Notes under the pieces: generated by a model
Database searches by the model: none
Told to the model about the DNA's origin: nothing
What the model saw: only the letters and a program-made list of their open reading frames with translations
From: Panorpa germanica
Lineage: Eukaryota; Arthropoda; Insecta; Mecoptera; Panorpidae
Assembly: GCA_963678705.1 (NCBI GenBank)
Contig: OY783215.1
Coordinates: 16,535,740-16,599,739 of the forward strand
Length of the DNA: 64,000 nt
Direction: 5' to 3'
Shown: piece after piece, positions 1 through 15,000 of the stretch
How positions within the stretch are numbered: the stretch's first letter is position 1
Layout: each line of letters starts with the position of its first letter
Made by a program: the position numbers and the translations under genes

Positions 1-3000
1 CTCAGTCAATTTTATATGGAGAATGGTCAAAATAGCGTAAAACGCATTATTTTTTCTCAATTCGTCATTTTAGCACTATTTCAACTTTCTGTGATAAAAA
101 CTGTAAGAGTTATGGGATTTTCATCAAATTTTTTTTGGATTTTTGCTCATAACTCGAATACGCTTCAATAGCAATGTGAACTATAGGCTTAAATCTATAT
201 AAGGAGGCGGTATTCGCACATGTCTAGTACATTGTTTTTTTGTAGCTATAAGATTTCACAAGTAACAGCGATTTTTTTAAAAATATTTTCTGATTCTCAG
301 TCAATTTTATATGGAGAATGTTCAAAATAGCGTAAATCGCATTATTTTTTCTCAATTCGTCGTTTTAGCACTATTTCAACTTTCTGTGATAAAAACTGTA
401 AGAGTTATGGGATTTTCATCAAATTTTTTTTTTGATTTTTGCTCATAACTCGAATACGCTTCAATAGCAATGTGAAGTATAGGCCTAAATCTATGTAAGG
501 AGGCGGTATTCGCACATGTCTAGTACATTGTTTTTTTGTAGCTATAAGATTTCACAAGTAACAGCGATTTTTTTAAAAATATTTTCTGATTCTCAGTCAA
601 TTTTATATGGAGAATGGTCAAAATAGCGTAAAACGCATTATTTTTTCTCAATTTGTCGTTTTAGCACTATTTCAACTTTCTGTGATAAAAACTGTAAGAG
701 TTATGGGATTTTCATCATATTTTTTTTGGATTTTTGCTCATAACTCGAATACGCTTCAATAGCAATGTGAAGTATAGGCCTAAATCTATGTAAGGAGGCG
801 GTATTCGCACATGTCTAGTACATTGTTTTTTTGTAGCTATAAGAATTCACAAGTAACAGCGATTTTTTTAAAAATATTTTCTGATTCTCAGTCAATTTTA
901 TATGGAGAATGTGCAAAATAGCGTAAATCGCATTATTTTTTCTCAATTCGTCGTTTTAGCACTATTTCAACTTTCTGTGATAAAAACTGTAAGAGTTATG
1001 GGATTTTCATCAAATTTTTTTTGGATTTTTGCTCATAACTCGAATACGTTTCAATAGCAATGTGAACTATAGGCCTAAATCTATGTAAGGAGGCGGTATT
1101 CGCACATGTCTAGTACATTGTTTTTTGTAGCTATAAGATTTCACAAGTAACAGCGATTTTTTTAAAAATATTTTCTGATTCTCAGTCAATTTTATATGGA
1201 GAATGGTCAAAATAGCGTAAAGCGCATTATTTTTTCTCAATTCGACGTTTTAGCACTATTTCAACTTTCTGTGATAAAAACTGTAAGAGTTATGGGATTT
1301 TCATCAAATTTTTTTTGGATTTTTGCTCATAACTCGAATACGCTTCAATAGCAATGTGAACTATAGGCTTAAATCTATATAAGGGGGCGATATTCGCACA
1401 TGTCTAGTACATTGTTTTTTTGTAGCTATAAGATTTCACAAGTAACAGCGATTTTGTTAAAAATATTTTCTGATTCTCAGTCAATTTTATATGGAGAATG
1501 TTCAAAATAGCGTAAATCGCATTATTTTTTCTCAATTCGTCGTTTTAGCACGATTTCAACTTTCCGTGATAAAAACAGTAAGAGTTATGGGATTTTCATC
1601 AAATTTTTTTGGATTTTTGCTCATAACTCGAATACGCTTCAATAGCAATGTAAACTATAGGCCTAAATCTATGAAAGGAGGCGGTATTCGCACATGTCTA
1701 GTACATTGTTTTTTTGTAGCTATAAGATTTCACAAGTAACAGCGATTTCTTTAAAAATATTTTCTGATTCTCAGTCAATTTTATATGGAGAATGGTCAAA
1801 ATAGCGTAAAACGCATTATTTTTTCTCAATTCGTCGTTTTAGCACTATTTCAACTTTCTGTGATAAAAACTGTAAGAGTTATGGGATTTTCATCAAATTT
1901 TTTTTTGGATTTTTGCTCATAACTCGAATACGCTTCAATAGCAATGTGAACTATAGGCCTAAATCTATGTAAGGAGGCGGTATTCGCACATGTCTAGTAC
2001 ATTGTTTTTTTGTAGCTATAAGATTTCACAAGTAACAGCGATTTTTTTAAAAATATTTTTTGATTCTCAGTCAATTTTATATGGAGAATGTTCAAAATAG
2101 CGTAAATCGCATTATTTTTTCTTAATTCGTCGTTTTAGCACTATTTCAACTTTCTGTTATAAAAACTGTAAGAGTTATGCGATTTTCATCAATTTTTTTT
2201 TGGATTTTTGCTCATAACTCGAATACGCTTCAATAGCAATGTGAACTATAGGCCTAAATCTATGTAAGGAGGCGGTATTCGCACATGTCAAGTACATTGT
2301 TTTTTTGTAGCTATAAGATTTCACAAGTAACAGCGATATTTTTAAAAATATTTTCTGATTCTCAGTCATTTTTATATGGAGAATGTGCAAAATAGCGTAA
2401 ATCGCATTATCTTTTCTCAATTTGTCGATTTAGCACTATTTCAACTTTCTGTGATAAAAACTGTAAGAGTTATGGGATTTTCATCAAATTTTTTTTGGAT
2501 TTTTGCTCATAACTCGAATACGCTTCAATAGCAATGTGAACTATAGGCCTAAATCTATATAAGGAGGCGGTATTCGCACATGTCTAGTACATTGTTTTTT
2601 TGTAGCTATAAGATTTCACAAGTAACAGCGATTTTTTTAAAAATATTTTCTGATTCTCAGTCAATTTTATATGGAGAATATGCAAAATGGCGTAAATCGC
2701 ATTATTTTTTCTCAATTCGTCGTTTTAGCACTATTTCAACTTTCTGTGATAAAAACTGTAAGAGTTATGGGATTTTCATCAAATTTTTTTTGGATTTTTG
2801 CTCATAACTCGAATACGCTTCAATAGCAATGTGAACTATAGGCCTAAATCTATGGAAGGATGCGGTATTCGCACATGTCTAGTACATTGTTTTTTGTAGC
2901 TATAAGATTTCACAAGTAACAGCGATTTTTTTAAAAATATTTTCTGATTCTCAGTCAATTTTATATGGAGAATGGTCAAAATAGCGTAAAGCGCATTATT

Positions 3001-6000
3001 TTTTCTCAATTCGACGTTTTAGCACTATTTCAACTTTCTGTGATAAAAACTGTAAGAGTTATGGGATTTTCATCAAATTTTTTTTGGATTTTTGCTCATA
3101 ACTCGAATACGCTTCAATAGCAATGTGAACTATAGGCTTAAATCTATATAAGGGGGCGATATTCGCACATGTCTAGTACATTGTTTTTTTGTAGCTATAA
3201 GATTTCACAAGTAACAGCGATTTTGTTAAAAATATTTTCTGATTCTCAGTCAATTTTATATGGAGAATGTTCAAAATAGCGTAAATCGCATTATTTTTTC
3301 TCAATTCGTCGTTTTAGCACGATTTCAACTTTCCGTGATAAAAACAGTAAGAGTTATGGGATTTTCATCAAATTTTTTTGGATTTTTGCTCATAACTCGA
3401 ATACGCTTCAATAGCAATGTGAACTATAGGCCTAAATCTATGTAAGGAGGCGGTATTCGCACATGTCTAGTACATTGTTTTTTTGTAGCTATAAGATTTC
3501 ACAAGTAACAGCGATTTTTTTAAAAATATTTTCTGATTCTCAGTCAATTTTATATGGAGAATGGTCAAAATAGCGTAAAACGCATTATTTTTTCTCAATT
3601 TGTCGTTTTAGCACTATTTCAACTTTCTGTGATAAAAACTGTAAGAGTTATGGGATTTTCATCATATTTTTTTTGGATTTTTGCTCATAACTCGAATACG
3701 CTTCAATAGCAATGTGAAGTATAGGCCTAAATCTATGTAAGGAGGCGGTATTCGCACATGTCTAGTACATTGTTTTTTTGTAGCTATAAGAATCCACAAG
3801 TAACAGCGATTTTTTAAAAATATTTTCTGATTCTCAGTCAATTTTATATGGAGAATGTTCAAAATAGCGTAAATCGCATTATTTTTTCTCAATTCGTCGT
3901 TTTAGCACTATTTCAACTTTCTGTGATAAAAACTGTAAGAGTTATGGGATTTTCATCAAATTTTTTTTGGATTTTTGCTTATAACTCGAATACGCTTCAA
4001 TAGCAATGTGAACTATAGGCCTAAATCTATGTAAGGAGGCGGTATTCGCACATGTCTAGTACATTGTTTTTTTGTAGCTATAAGATTTCACAAGTAACAG
4101 CGATTTTTTTAAAAATATTTTCTGATTCTCAGTCAATTTTATATGGAGAATGGTCAAAATAGCGTAAAACGCATTATTTTTTCTCAATTTGTCGTTTTAG
4201 CACTATTTCAACTTTCTGTGATAAAAACTGTAAGGGTTATGGGATTTTCATCATATTTTTTTTGGCTTTTTGCTCATAACTCGAATACGCTTCAATAGCA
4301 ATGTGAACTATAGGCCTAAATCTATGTAAGGAGGCGGTATTCGCACATGTCTAGTACATTGTTTTTTTGTAGCTATAAGATTTCACAAGTAACAGCGATT
4401 TTTTTAAAAATATTTTCTGTTTCTCAGTCAATTTTATATAGAGAATGTGCAAAATAGCGTAAATCGCATTATTTTTTCTCAATTCGTCGTTTTAGCACTA
4501 TTTCAACATTCTGTGATAAAAACTGTAAGAGTTATGGGATTTTCATCAAATTTTTTTTAGATTTTTGCTCATAACTCGAATACGCTTCAAGAGCAATGTG
4601 AACTATAGGCCTAAATCTATATAAGGAGGCTGTATTCGCACATGTCTAGTACATTGTTTTTTTGTAGCTATAAGATTTCACAAGTAACAGCGATTTTTTT
4701 TAAAATATTTTCTGATTCTCAGTCAATTTTATATGGAGAATGGTCAAAATAGCGTAAAACGCATTATTTTTTTTCAATTCGTCATTTTAGCACTATTTCA
4801 ACTTTCTGTGATAAAAACTGTAAGAGTTATGGGATTTTCATCAAATTTTTTTGGATTTTTGCTCATAACTCGAAAACGCTTCAATAGCAATGTGAACTAT
4901 AGGCTTAAATCTATATAAGGAGGCGGTATTCGCACATGTCTAGTACATTGTTTTTTTGTAGCTATAAGATTTCACAAGTAACAGCGATTTTTTTAAAAAT
5001 ATTTTCTGATTCTCAGTCAATTTTATATGGAGAATGTTCAAAATAGCGTAAATCGCATTATTTTTTCTCAATTCGTCGTTTTAGCACTATTTCAACTTTC
5101 TGTGATAAAAACTGTAAGAGTTATGGGATTTTCATCAAATTTTTTTTGGATTTTTGCTCATAACTCGAATACGCTTCAATAGCAATGTGAAGTATAGGCC
5201 TAAATCTATGTAAGGAGGCGGTATTCGCACATGTCTAGTACATTGTTTTTTTGTAGCTATAAGATTTCACAAGTAACAGCGATTTTTTTAAAAATATTTT
5301 CTGATTCTCAGTCAATTTTATATGGAGAATGGTCAAAATAGCGTAAAACGCATTATTTTTTCTCAATTTGTCGTTTTAGCACTATTTCAACTTTCTGTGA
5401 TAAAAACTGTAAGAGTTATGGGATTTTCATCATATTTTTTTTGGATTTTTGCTCATAACTCGAATACGCTTCAATAGCAATGTGAAGTATAGGCCTAAAT
5501 CTATGTAAGGAGGCGGTATTCGCACATGTCTAGTACATTGTTTTTTTGTAGCTATAAGAATTCACAAGTAACAGCGATTTTTTTAAAAATATTTTCTGAT
5601 TCTCAGTCAATTTTATATGGAGAATGTGCAAAATAGCGTAAATCGCATTATTTTTTCTCAATTCGTCGTTTTAGCACTATTTCAACTTTCTGTGATAAAA
5701 ACTGTAAGAGTTATGGGATTTTCATCAAATTTTTTTTGGATTTTTGCTCATAACTCGAAGACGTTTCAATAGCAATGTGAACTATAGGCCTAAATCTATG
5801 TAAGGAGGCGGTATTCGCACATGTCTAGTACATTGTTTTTTGTAGCTATAAGATTTCACAAGTAACAGCGATTTTTTTAAAAATATTTTCTGATTCTCAG
5901 TCAATTTTATATGGAGAATGGTCAAAATAGCGTAAAGCGCATTATTTTTTCTCAATTCGACGTTTTAGCACTATTTCAACTTTCTGTGATAAAAACTGTA

Positions 6001-9000
6001 AGAGTTATGGGATTTTCATCAAATTTTTTTTTGGATTTTTGCTCATAACTCGAATACGCTTCAATAGCAATGTGAACTATAGGCCTAAATCTATGTAAGG
6101 AGGCGGTATTCGCACATGTCTAGTACATTGTTTTTTTGTAGCTATAAGATTTCACAAGTAACAGCGATTTTTTTAAAAATATTTTTTGATTCTCAGTCAA
6201 TTTTATATGGAGAATGTTCAAAATAGCGTAAATCGCATTATTTTTTCTTAATTCGTCGTTTTAGCACTATTTCAACTTTCTGTTATAAAAACTGTAAGAG
6301 TTATGCGATTTTCATCAATTTTTTTTTGGATTTTTGCTCATAACTCGAATACGCTTCAATAGCAATGTGAACTATAGGCCTAAATCTATATAGGGAGGCG
6401 GTATTCGCACATGTCTAGTACATTGTTTTTTTGTAGCTATAAGATTTCACAAGTAACAGCGATTTTTTTAAAAATATTTTCTGATTCTCAGTCAATTTTA
6501 TATGGAGAATGTTCAAAATAGCGTAAATCACATTATTTTTTCTCAATTCGTCGTTTAAGCACTATTTCAACTTTCTGTGATAAAAACTGTAAGAGTTATG
6601 GGATTTTCATTAAATTTTTTTGGATTTTTGCTCATAACTCGAATACGCTTCAATAGCAATGTGAACTATAGGCCTAAATCTACATAAGGAGGCGGTATTC
6701 GCACATGTCTAGTACATTGTTTTTTTGTAGCTATAAGATTTCACAAGTAACAGCGATTTCTTTAAAAATATTTTCTGATTCTCAGTCAATTTTATAAGGA
6801 GAATGTTCAAAATAGCGTAAATCGCATTATTTTTTCTCAATTCGTCGTTTTAGCACTATTTCAACTTTCTGTGATAATAACTGTAAGAGTTATGGGATAG
6901 GCCTAAATCTATGTAAGGAGGCGGTATTCGCACATGTCTAGTACATTGTTTTTTTTGTAGCTATAAGATTTCACAAGTAACAGCGATTTTTTTAAAAATA
7001 TTTTCTGATTCTCAGTCAATATTATATGGAGAATGGTCACAATAGCGTAAAACGCATTATTTTTTCTCAATTCGTCGTTTTAGCACTATTTCAACTTTCT
7101 GTGATAAAAACTGTAAGAGTTATGTGATTTTCATAAAATTTTTTTTGGATTTTTTCTCATAACTCGAATACGCTTCAATAGCAATGTGAACTATAGGCTT
7201 AAATCTATATAAGGAGGCGGTATTTGCACATGTCTAGTACATTGTTTTTTTGTAGCTATAAGAATTCACAAGTAACAGCGATTTTTTTAAAAATATTTTC
7301 TGATTCTCAGTCAATTTTATATGGAGAATGTTCAAAATAGCGTAAATCGCATTATTTTTTCTCAATTCGTCGTTTTAGCACTATTTCAACTTTCTGTGAT
7401 AAAAACTGTAAGAGTTATGGGATTTTCATCAAATTTTTTTTGGATTTTTGCTTATAACTCGAATACGCTTCAATAGCAATGTGAACTATAGGCCTAAATC
7501 TACATAAGGAGGCGGTATTCGCACATGTCTAGTACATTGTTTTTTTGTAGCTATAAGATTTCACAAGTAACAGCGATTTCTTTAAAAATATTTTCTGATT
7601 CTCAGTCAATTTTATATGGAGAATGTTCAAAATAGCGTAAATCGCCTTATTTTTTCTCAATTCGTCGTTTTAGCACTATTTCAACTTTCTGTGATAAAAA
7701 CTGTAAGAGTTATGGGATTTTCATCAAATTTTTTTTGGATTTTTGCTTATAACTCGAATACGCTTCAATAGCAATGTGAACTATAGGCCTAAATCTATGT
7801 AAGGAGGCGGTATTCGCACATGTCTAGTACATTGTTTTTTTGTAGCTATAAGATTTCACAAGTAACAGCGATTTTTTTAAAAATATTTTCTGATTCTCAG
7901 TCAATTTTATATGAAAAATGGTCAAAATAGCGTAAAACGCATTATTTTTTCTCAATTTGTCTGTCAACTTTCTATATATATTCTAGCTATAAGATTTCAC
8001 AAGTAACAGCGATTTTTTTAAAATATTTTCTGATTCTCAGTCAATTTTATATGGAGAATGGTCAAAATAGCGTAAAACGCATTATTTTTTCTCAATTTGT
8101 CACTATTTCAACTTTCTGTGATAAAAACTGTAAGGGTTATGGGATTTTCATCATATTTTTTTTGGCTTTTTGCTCATAACTCGAATACGCTTCAATAGCA
8201 ATGTGAACTATAGGCCTAAATCTATGTAAGGAGGCGGTATTCGCACATGTCTAGTACATTGTTTTTTTGTAGCTATAAGATTTCACAAGTAACAGCGATT
8301 TTTTTAAAAATATTTTCTGTTTCTCAGTCAATTTTATATAGAGAATGTGCAAAATAGCGTAAATCGCATTATTTTTTCTCAATTCGTCGTTTTAGCACTA
8401 TTTCAACATTCTGTGATAAAAACTGTAAGAGTTATGGGATTTTCATCAAATTTTTTTTAGATTTTTGCTCATAACTCGAATACGCTTCAAGAGCAATGTG
8501 AACTATAGGCCTAAATCTATATAAGGAGGCTGTATTCGCACATGTCTAGTACATTGTTTTTTTGTAGCTATAAGATTTCACAAGTAACAGCGATTTTTTT
8601 AAAAATATTTTCTGATTCTCAGTCAATTTTATATGGAGAATGGTCAAAATAGCGTAAAACGCATTATTTTTTCTCAATTCGTCATTTTAGCACTATTTCA
8701 ACTTTCTGTGATAAAAACTGTAAGAGTTATGGGATTTTCATCAAATTTTTTTTGGATTTTTGCTCATAACTCGAATACGCTTCAATAGCAATGTGAACTA
8801 TAGGCTTAAATCTATATAAGGAGGCGGTATTCGCACATGTCTAGTACATTGTTTTTTTGTAGCTATAAGATTTCACAAGTAACAGCGATTTTTTTAAAAA
8901 TATTTTCTGATTCTCAGTCAATTTTATATGGAGAATGTTCAAAATAGCGTAAATCGCATTATTTTTTCTCAATTCGTCGTTTTAGCACTATTTCAACTTT

Positions 9001-12000
9001 CTGTGATAAAAACTGTAAGAGTTATGGGATTTTCATCAAATTTTTTTTGGATTTTTGCTCATAACTCGAATACGCTTCAATAGCAATGTGAAGTATAGGC
9101 CTAAATCTATGTAAGAAGGCGGTATTCGCACATGTCTAGTTCATTGTTTTTTTGTAGCTATAAGATTTCACAAGTAACAGCGATTTTTTTAAAAATATTT
9201 TCTGATTCTCAGTCAATTTTATATGGAGAATGGTCAAAATAGCGTAAAACGCATTATTTTTTCTCAATTTGTCGTTTTAGCACTATTTCAACTTTCTGTG
9301 ATAAAAACTGTAAGAGTTATGGGATTTTCATCAAATTTTTTTTGGATTTTTGCTCATAACTCGAATACGTTTCAATAGCAATGTGAACTATAGGCCTAAA
9401 TCTATATAAGGAGGCGGTATTCGCACATGTCTTGTACATTGTTTTTTGTAGCTATAAGATTTCACAAGTAACAGCGATTTTTTTAAAAATATTTTCTGAT
9501 TCTCAGTCAATTTTATATGGAGAATGGTCAAAATAGCGTAAAACGCATTATTTTTTCTCAATTCGTCGTTTTAGCACTATTTCAACTTTCAGTGATAAAA
9601 ACTGTAAGAGTGATGGGATTTTCATCAAATTTTTTTTTGGATTTTTGCTCATAACTCGAATACGCTTCAATAGCAATGTGAACTATAGGCCTAAATCTAT
9701 GTAAGGAGGCGGTATTCGCACATGTCTAGTACATTGTTTTTTTGTAGCTATAAGATTTCACAAGTAACAGCGATTTTTTTAAAAATATTTTCTGATTCTC
9801 AGTCAATTTTATATGGAGAATGTGCAAAATAGCGTAAATCGCATTATTTTTTCTTAATTCGTCGTTTTAGCACTATTTCAACTTTCTGTTATAAAAACTG
9901 TAAGAGTTATGCGATTTTCATCAATTTTTTTTTGGATTTTTGCTCATAACTCGAATACGCTTCAATAGCAATGTGAAGTATAGGCCTAAATCTATGTAAG
10001 GAGGCGGTATTCGCACATGTCTAGTACATTGTTTTTTTGTAGCTATAAGAATTCACAAGTAACAGCGATTTTTTTAAAAATATTTTCTGATTCTCAGTCA
10101 ATTTTATATGGAGAATGTGCAAAATAGCGTAAATCGCATTATTTTTTCTCAATTCGTCGTTTTAGCACTATTTCAACTTTCTGTGATAAAAACTGTAAGA
10201 GTTATGGGATTTTCATCAAATTTTTTTTTGATTTTTGCTCATAACTCGAATACGTTTCAATAGCAATGTGAACTATAGGCCTAAATCTATGTAAGGAGGC
10301 GGTATTCGCACATGTCTAGTACATTGTTTTTTTGTAGCTATAAGATTTCACAAGTAACAGCGATATTTTTAAAAATATTTTCTGATTCTCAGTCATTTTT
10401 ATATGGAGAATGTGCAAAATAGCGTAAATCGCATTATCTTTTCTCAATTTGTCGATTTAGCACTATTTCAACTTTCTGTGATAAAAACTGTAAGAGTTAT
10501 GGGATTTTCATCAAATTTTTTTTGGATTTTTGCTCATAACTCGAATACGCTTCAATAGCAATGTGAACTATAGGCCTAAATCTATATAAGGAGGCGGTAT
10601 TCGCACATGTCTAGTACATTGTTTTTTTGTAGCTATAAGATTTCACAAGTAACAGCGATTTTTTTAAAAATATTTTCTGATTCTCAGTCAATTTTATATG
10701 GAGAATATGCAAAATGGCGTAAATCGCATTATTTTTTCTCAATTCGTCGTTTTAGCACTATTTCAACTTTCTGTGATAAAAACTGTAAGAGTTATGGGAT
10801 TTTCATCAAATTTTTTTTGGATTTTTGCTCATAACTCGAATACGCTTCAATAGCAATGTGAACTATAGGCCTAAATCTATGGAAGGAGGCGGTATTCGCA
10901 CATGTCTAGTACATTGTTTTTTGTAGCTATAAGATTTCACAAGTAACAGCGATTTTTTTAAAAATATTTTCTGATTCTCAGTCAATTTTATATGGAGAAT
11001 GGTCAAAATAGCGTAAAGCGCATTATTTTTTCTCAATTCGACGTTTTAGCACTATTTCAACTTTCTGTGATAAAAACTGTAAGAGTTATGGGATTTTCAT
11101 CAAATTTTTTTTGGATTTTTGCTCATAACTCGAATACGCTTCAATAGCAATGTGAACTATAGGCTTAAATCTATATAAGGGGGCGATATTCGCACATGTC
11201 TAGTACATTGTTTTTTTGTAGCTATAAGATTTCACAAGTAACAGCGATTTTGTTAAAAATATTTTCTGATTCTCAGTCAATTTTATATGGAGAATGTTCA
11301 AAATAGCGTAAATCGCATTATTTTTTCTCAATTCGTCGTTTTAGCACGATTTCAACTTTCCGTGATAAAAACAGTAAGAGTTATGGGATTTTCATCAAAT
11401 TTTTTTGGATTTTTGCTCATAACTCGAATACGCTTCAATAGCAATGTGAACTATAGGCCTAAATCTATGTAAGGAGGCAGTATTCGCACATGTCTAGTAC
11501 ATTGTTTTTTTGTAGCTATAAGATTTCACAAGTAACAGCGATTTTTTTAAAAATATTTTCTGATTCTCAGTCAATTTTATATGGAGAATGGTCAAAATAG
11601 CGTAAAACGCATTATTTTTTCTCAATTTGTCGTTTTAGCACTATTTCAACTTTCTGTGATAAAAACTGTAAGAGTTATGGGATTTTCATCATATTTTTTT
11701 TGGATTTTTGCTCATAACTCGAATACGCTTCAATAGCAATGTGAAGTATAGGCCTAAATCTATGTAAGGAGGCGGTATTCGCACATGTCTAGTACATTGT
11801 TTTTTTGTAGCTATAAGAATTCACAAGTAACAGCGATTTTTTTAAAAATATTTTCTGATTCTCAGTCAATTTTATATGGAGAATGTGCAAAATAGCGTAA
11901 ATCGCATTATTTTTTCTCAATTCGTCGTTTTAGCACTATTTCAACTTTCTGTGATAAAAACTGTAAGAGTTATGGGATTTTCATCAAATTTTTTTTTGAT

Positions 12001-15000
12001 TTTTGCTCATAACTCGAATACGTTTCAATAGCAATGTGAACTATAGGCCTAAATCTATGTAAGGAGGCGGTATTCGCACATGTCTAGTACATTGTTTTTT
12101 TGTAGCTATAAGATTTCACAAGTAACAGCGATTTTTTTAAAAATATTTTCTGATTCTCAGTCAATTTTATATGGAGAATGTTCAAAATAGCGTAAATCAC
12201 ATTATTTTTTCTCAATTCGTCGTTTTAGCACTATTTCAACTTTCTGTGATAAAAACTGTAAGAGTTATGTGATTTTCATCATATTTTTTTTGGATTTTTG
12301 CTCATAACTCGAATACGCTTCAATAGCAATGTGAACTATAGGCCTAAATCTATGGAAGGAGGCGGTATTCGCACATGTCTAGTACATTGTTTTTTGTAGC
12401 TATAAGATTTCACAAGTAACAGCGATTTTTTTAAAAATATTTTCTGATTCTCAGTCAATTTTATATGGAGAATGGTCAAAATAGCGTAAAGCGCATTATT
12501 TTTTCTCAATTCGACGTTTTAGCACTATTTCAACTTTCTGTGATAAAAACTGTAAGAGTTATGGGATTTTCATCAAATTTTTTTTGGATTTTTGCTCATA
12601 ACTCGAATACGCTTCAATAGCAATGTGAACTATAGGCTTAAATCTATATAAGGGGGCGATATTCGCACATGTCTAGTACATTGTTTTTTTGTAGCTATAA
12701 GATTTCACAAGTAACAGCGATTTTGTTAAAAATATTTTCTGATTCTCAGTCAATTTTATATGGAGAATGTTCAAAATAGCGTAAATCGCATTATTTTTTC
12801 TCAATTCGTCGTTTTAGCACGATTTCAACTTTCCGTGATAAAAACAGTAAGAGTTATGGGATTTTCATCAAATTTTTTTGGATTTTTGCTCATAACTCGA
12901 ATACGCTTCAATAGCAATGTGAACTATAGGCCTAAATCTATGTAAGGAGGCGGTATTCGCACATGTCTAGTACATTGTTTTTTTGTAGCTATAAGATTTC
13001 ACAAGTAACAGCGATTTCTTTAAAAATATTTTCTGATTCTCAGTCAATTTTATATGGAGAATGGTCAAAATAGCGTAAAACGCATTATTTTTTCTCAATT
13101 CGTCGTTTTAGCACTATTTCAACTTTCTGTGATAAAAACTGTAAGAGTTATGGGATTTTCATCAAATTTTTTTTTGGATTTTTGCTCATAACTCGAATAC
13201 GTTTCAATAGCAATGTGAACTACAGGCCTAAATCTATGTAAGGAGGCGGTATTCGCACATGTCTAGTACATTGTTTTTTTGTAGCTATAAGATTTCACAA
13301 GTAACAGCGATTTTTTTAAAAATATTTTTTGATTCTCAGTCAATTTTATATGGAGAATGTTCAAAATAGCGTAAATCGCATTATTTTTTCTTAATTCGTC
13401 GTTTTAGCACTATTTCAACTTTCTGTTATAAAAACTGTAAGAGTTATGCGATTTTCATCAATTTTTTTTTGGATTTTTGCTCATAACTCGAGTACGCTTC
13501 AATAGCAATGTGAACTATAGGCCTAAATCTATGTAAGGAGGCGGTATTCGCACATGTCAAGTACATTGTTTTTTTGTAGCTATAAGATTTCACAAGTAAC
13601 AGCGATATTTTTAAAAATATTTTCTGATTCTCAGTCATTTTTATATGGAGAATGTGCAAAATAGCGTAAATCGCATTATCTTTTCTCAATTTGTCGATTT
13701 AGCACTATTTCAACTTTCTGTGATAAAAACTGTAAGAGTTATGGGATTTTCATCAAATTTTTTTTGGATTTTTGCTCATAACTCGAATACGCTTCAATAG
13801 CAATGTGAACTATAGGCCTAAATCTATATAAGGAGGCGGTATTCGCACATGTCTAGTACATTGTTTTTTTGTAGCTATAAGATTTCACAAGTAACAGCGA
13901 TTTTTTTAAAAATATTTTCTGATTCTCAGTCAATTTTATATGGAGAATATGCAAAATGGCGTAAATCGCATTATTTTTTCTCAATTCGTCGTTTTAGCAC
14001 TATTTCAACTTTCTGTGATAAAAACTGTAAGAGTTATGGGATTTTCATCAAATTTTTTTTGGATTTTTGCTCATAACTCGAATACGCTTCAATAGCAATG
14101 TGAACTATAGGCCTAAATCTATGGAAGGAGGCGGTATTCGCACATGTCTAGTACATTGTTTTTTGTAGCTATAAGATTTCACAAGTAACAGCGATTTTTT
14201 TAAAAATATTTTCTGATTCTCAGTCAATTTTATATGGAGAATGGTCAAAATAGCGTAAAGCGCATTATTTTTTCTCAATTCGACGTTTTAGCACTATTTC
14301 AACTTTCTGTGATAAAAACTGTAAGAGTTATGGGATTTTCATCAAATTTTTTTTGGATTTTTGCTCATAACTCGAATACGCTTCAATAGCAATGTGAACT
14401 ATAGGCTTAAATCTATATAAGGGGGCGATATTCGCACATGTCTAGTACATTGTTTTTTTGTAGCTATAAGATTTCACAAGTAACAGCGATTTTGTTAAAA
14501 ATATTTTCTGATTCTCAGTCAATTTTATATGGAGAATGTTCAAAATAGCGTAAATCGCATTATTTTTTCTCAATTCGTCGTTTTAGCACGATTTCAACTT
14601 TCCGTGATAAAAACAGTAAGAGTTATGGGATTTTCATCAAATTTTTTTGGATTTTTGCTCATAACTCGAATACGCTTCAATAGCAATGTGAACTATAGGC
14701 CTAAATCTATGTAAGGAGGCAGTATTCGCACATGTCTAGTACATTGTTTTTTTGTAGCTATAAGATTTCACAAGTAACAGCGATTTCTTTAAAAATATTT
14801 TCTGATTCTCAGTCAATTTTATATGGAGAATGGTCAAAATAGCGTAAAACGCATTATTTTTTCTCAATTCGTCGTTTTAGCACTATTTCAACTTTCTGTG
14901 ATAAAAACTGTAAGAGTTATGGGATTTTCATCAAATTTTTTTTTGGATTTTTGCTCATAACTCGAATACGCTTCAATAGCAATGTGAACTATAGGCCTAA

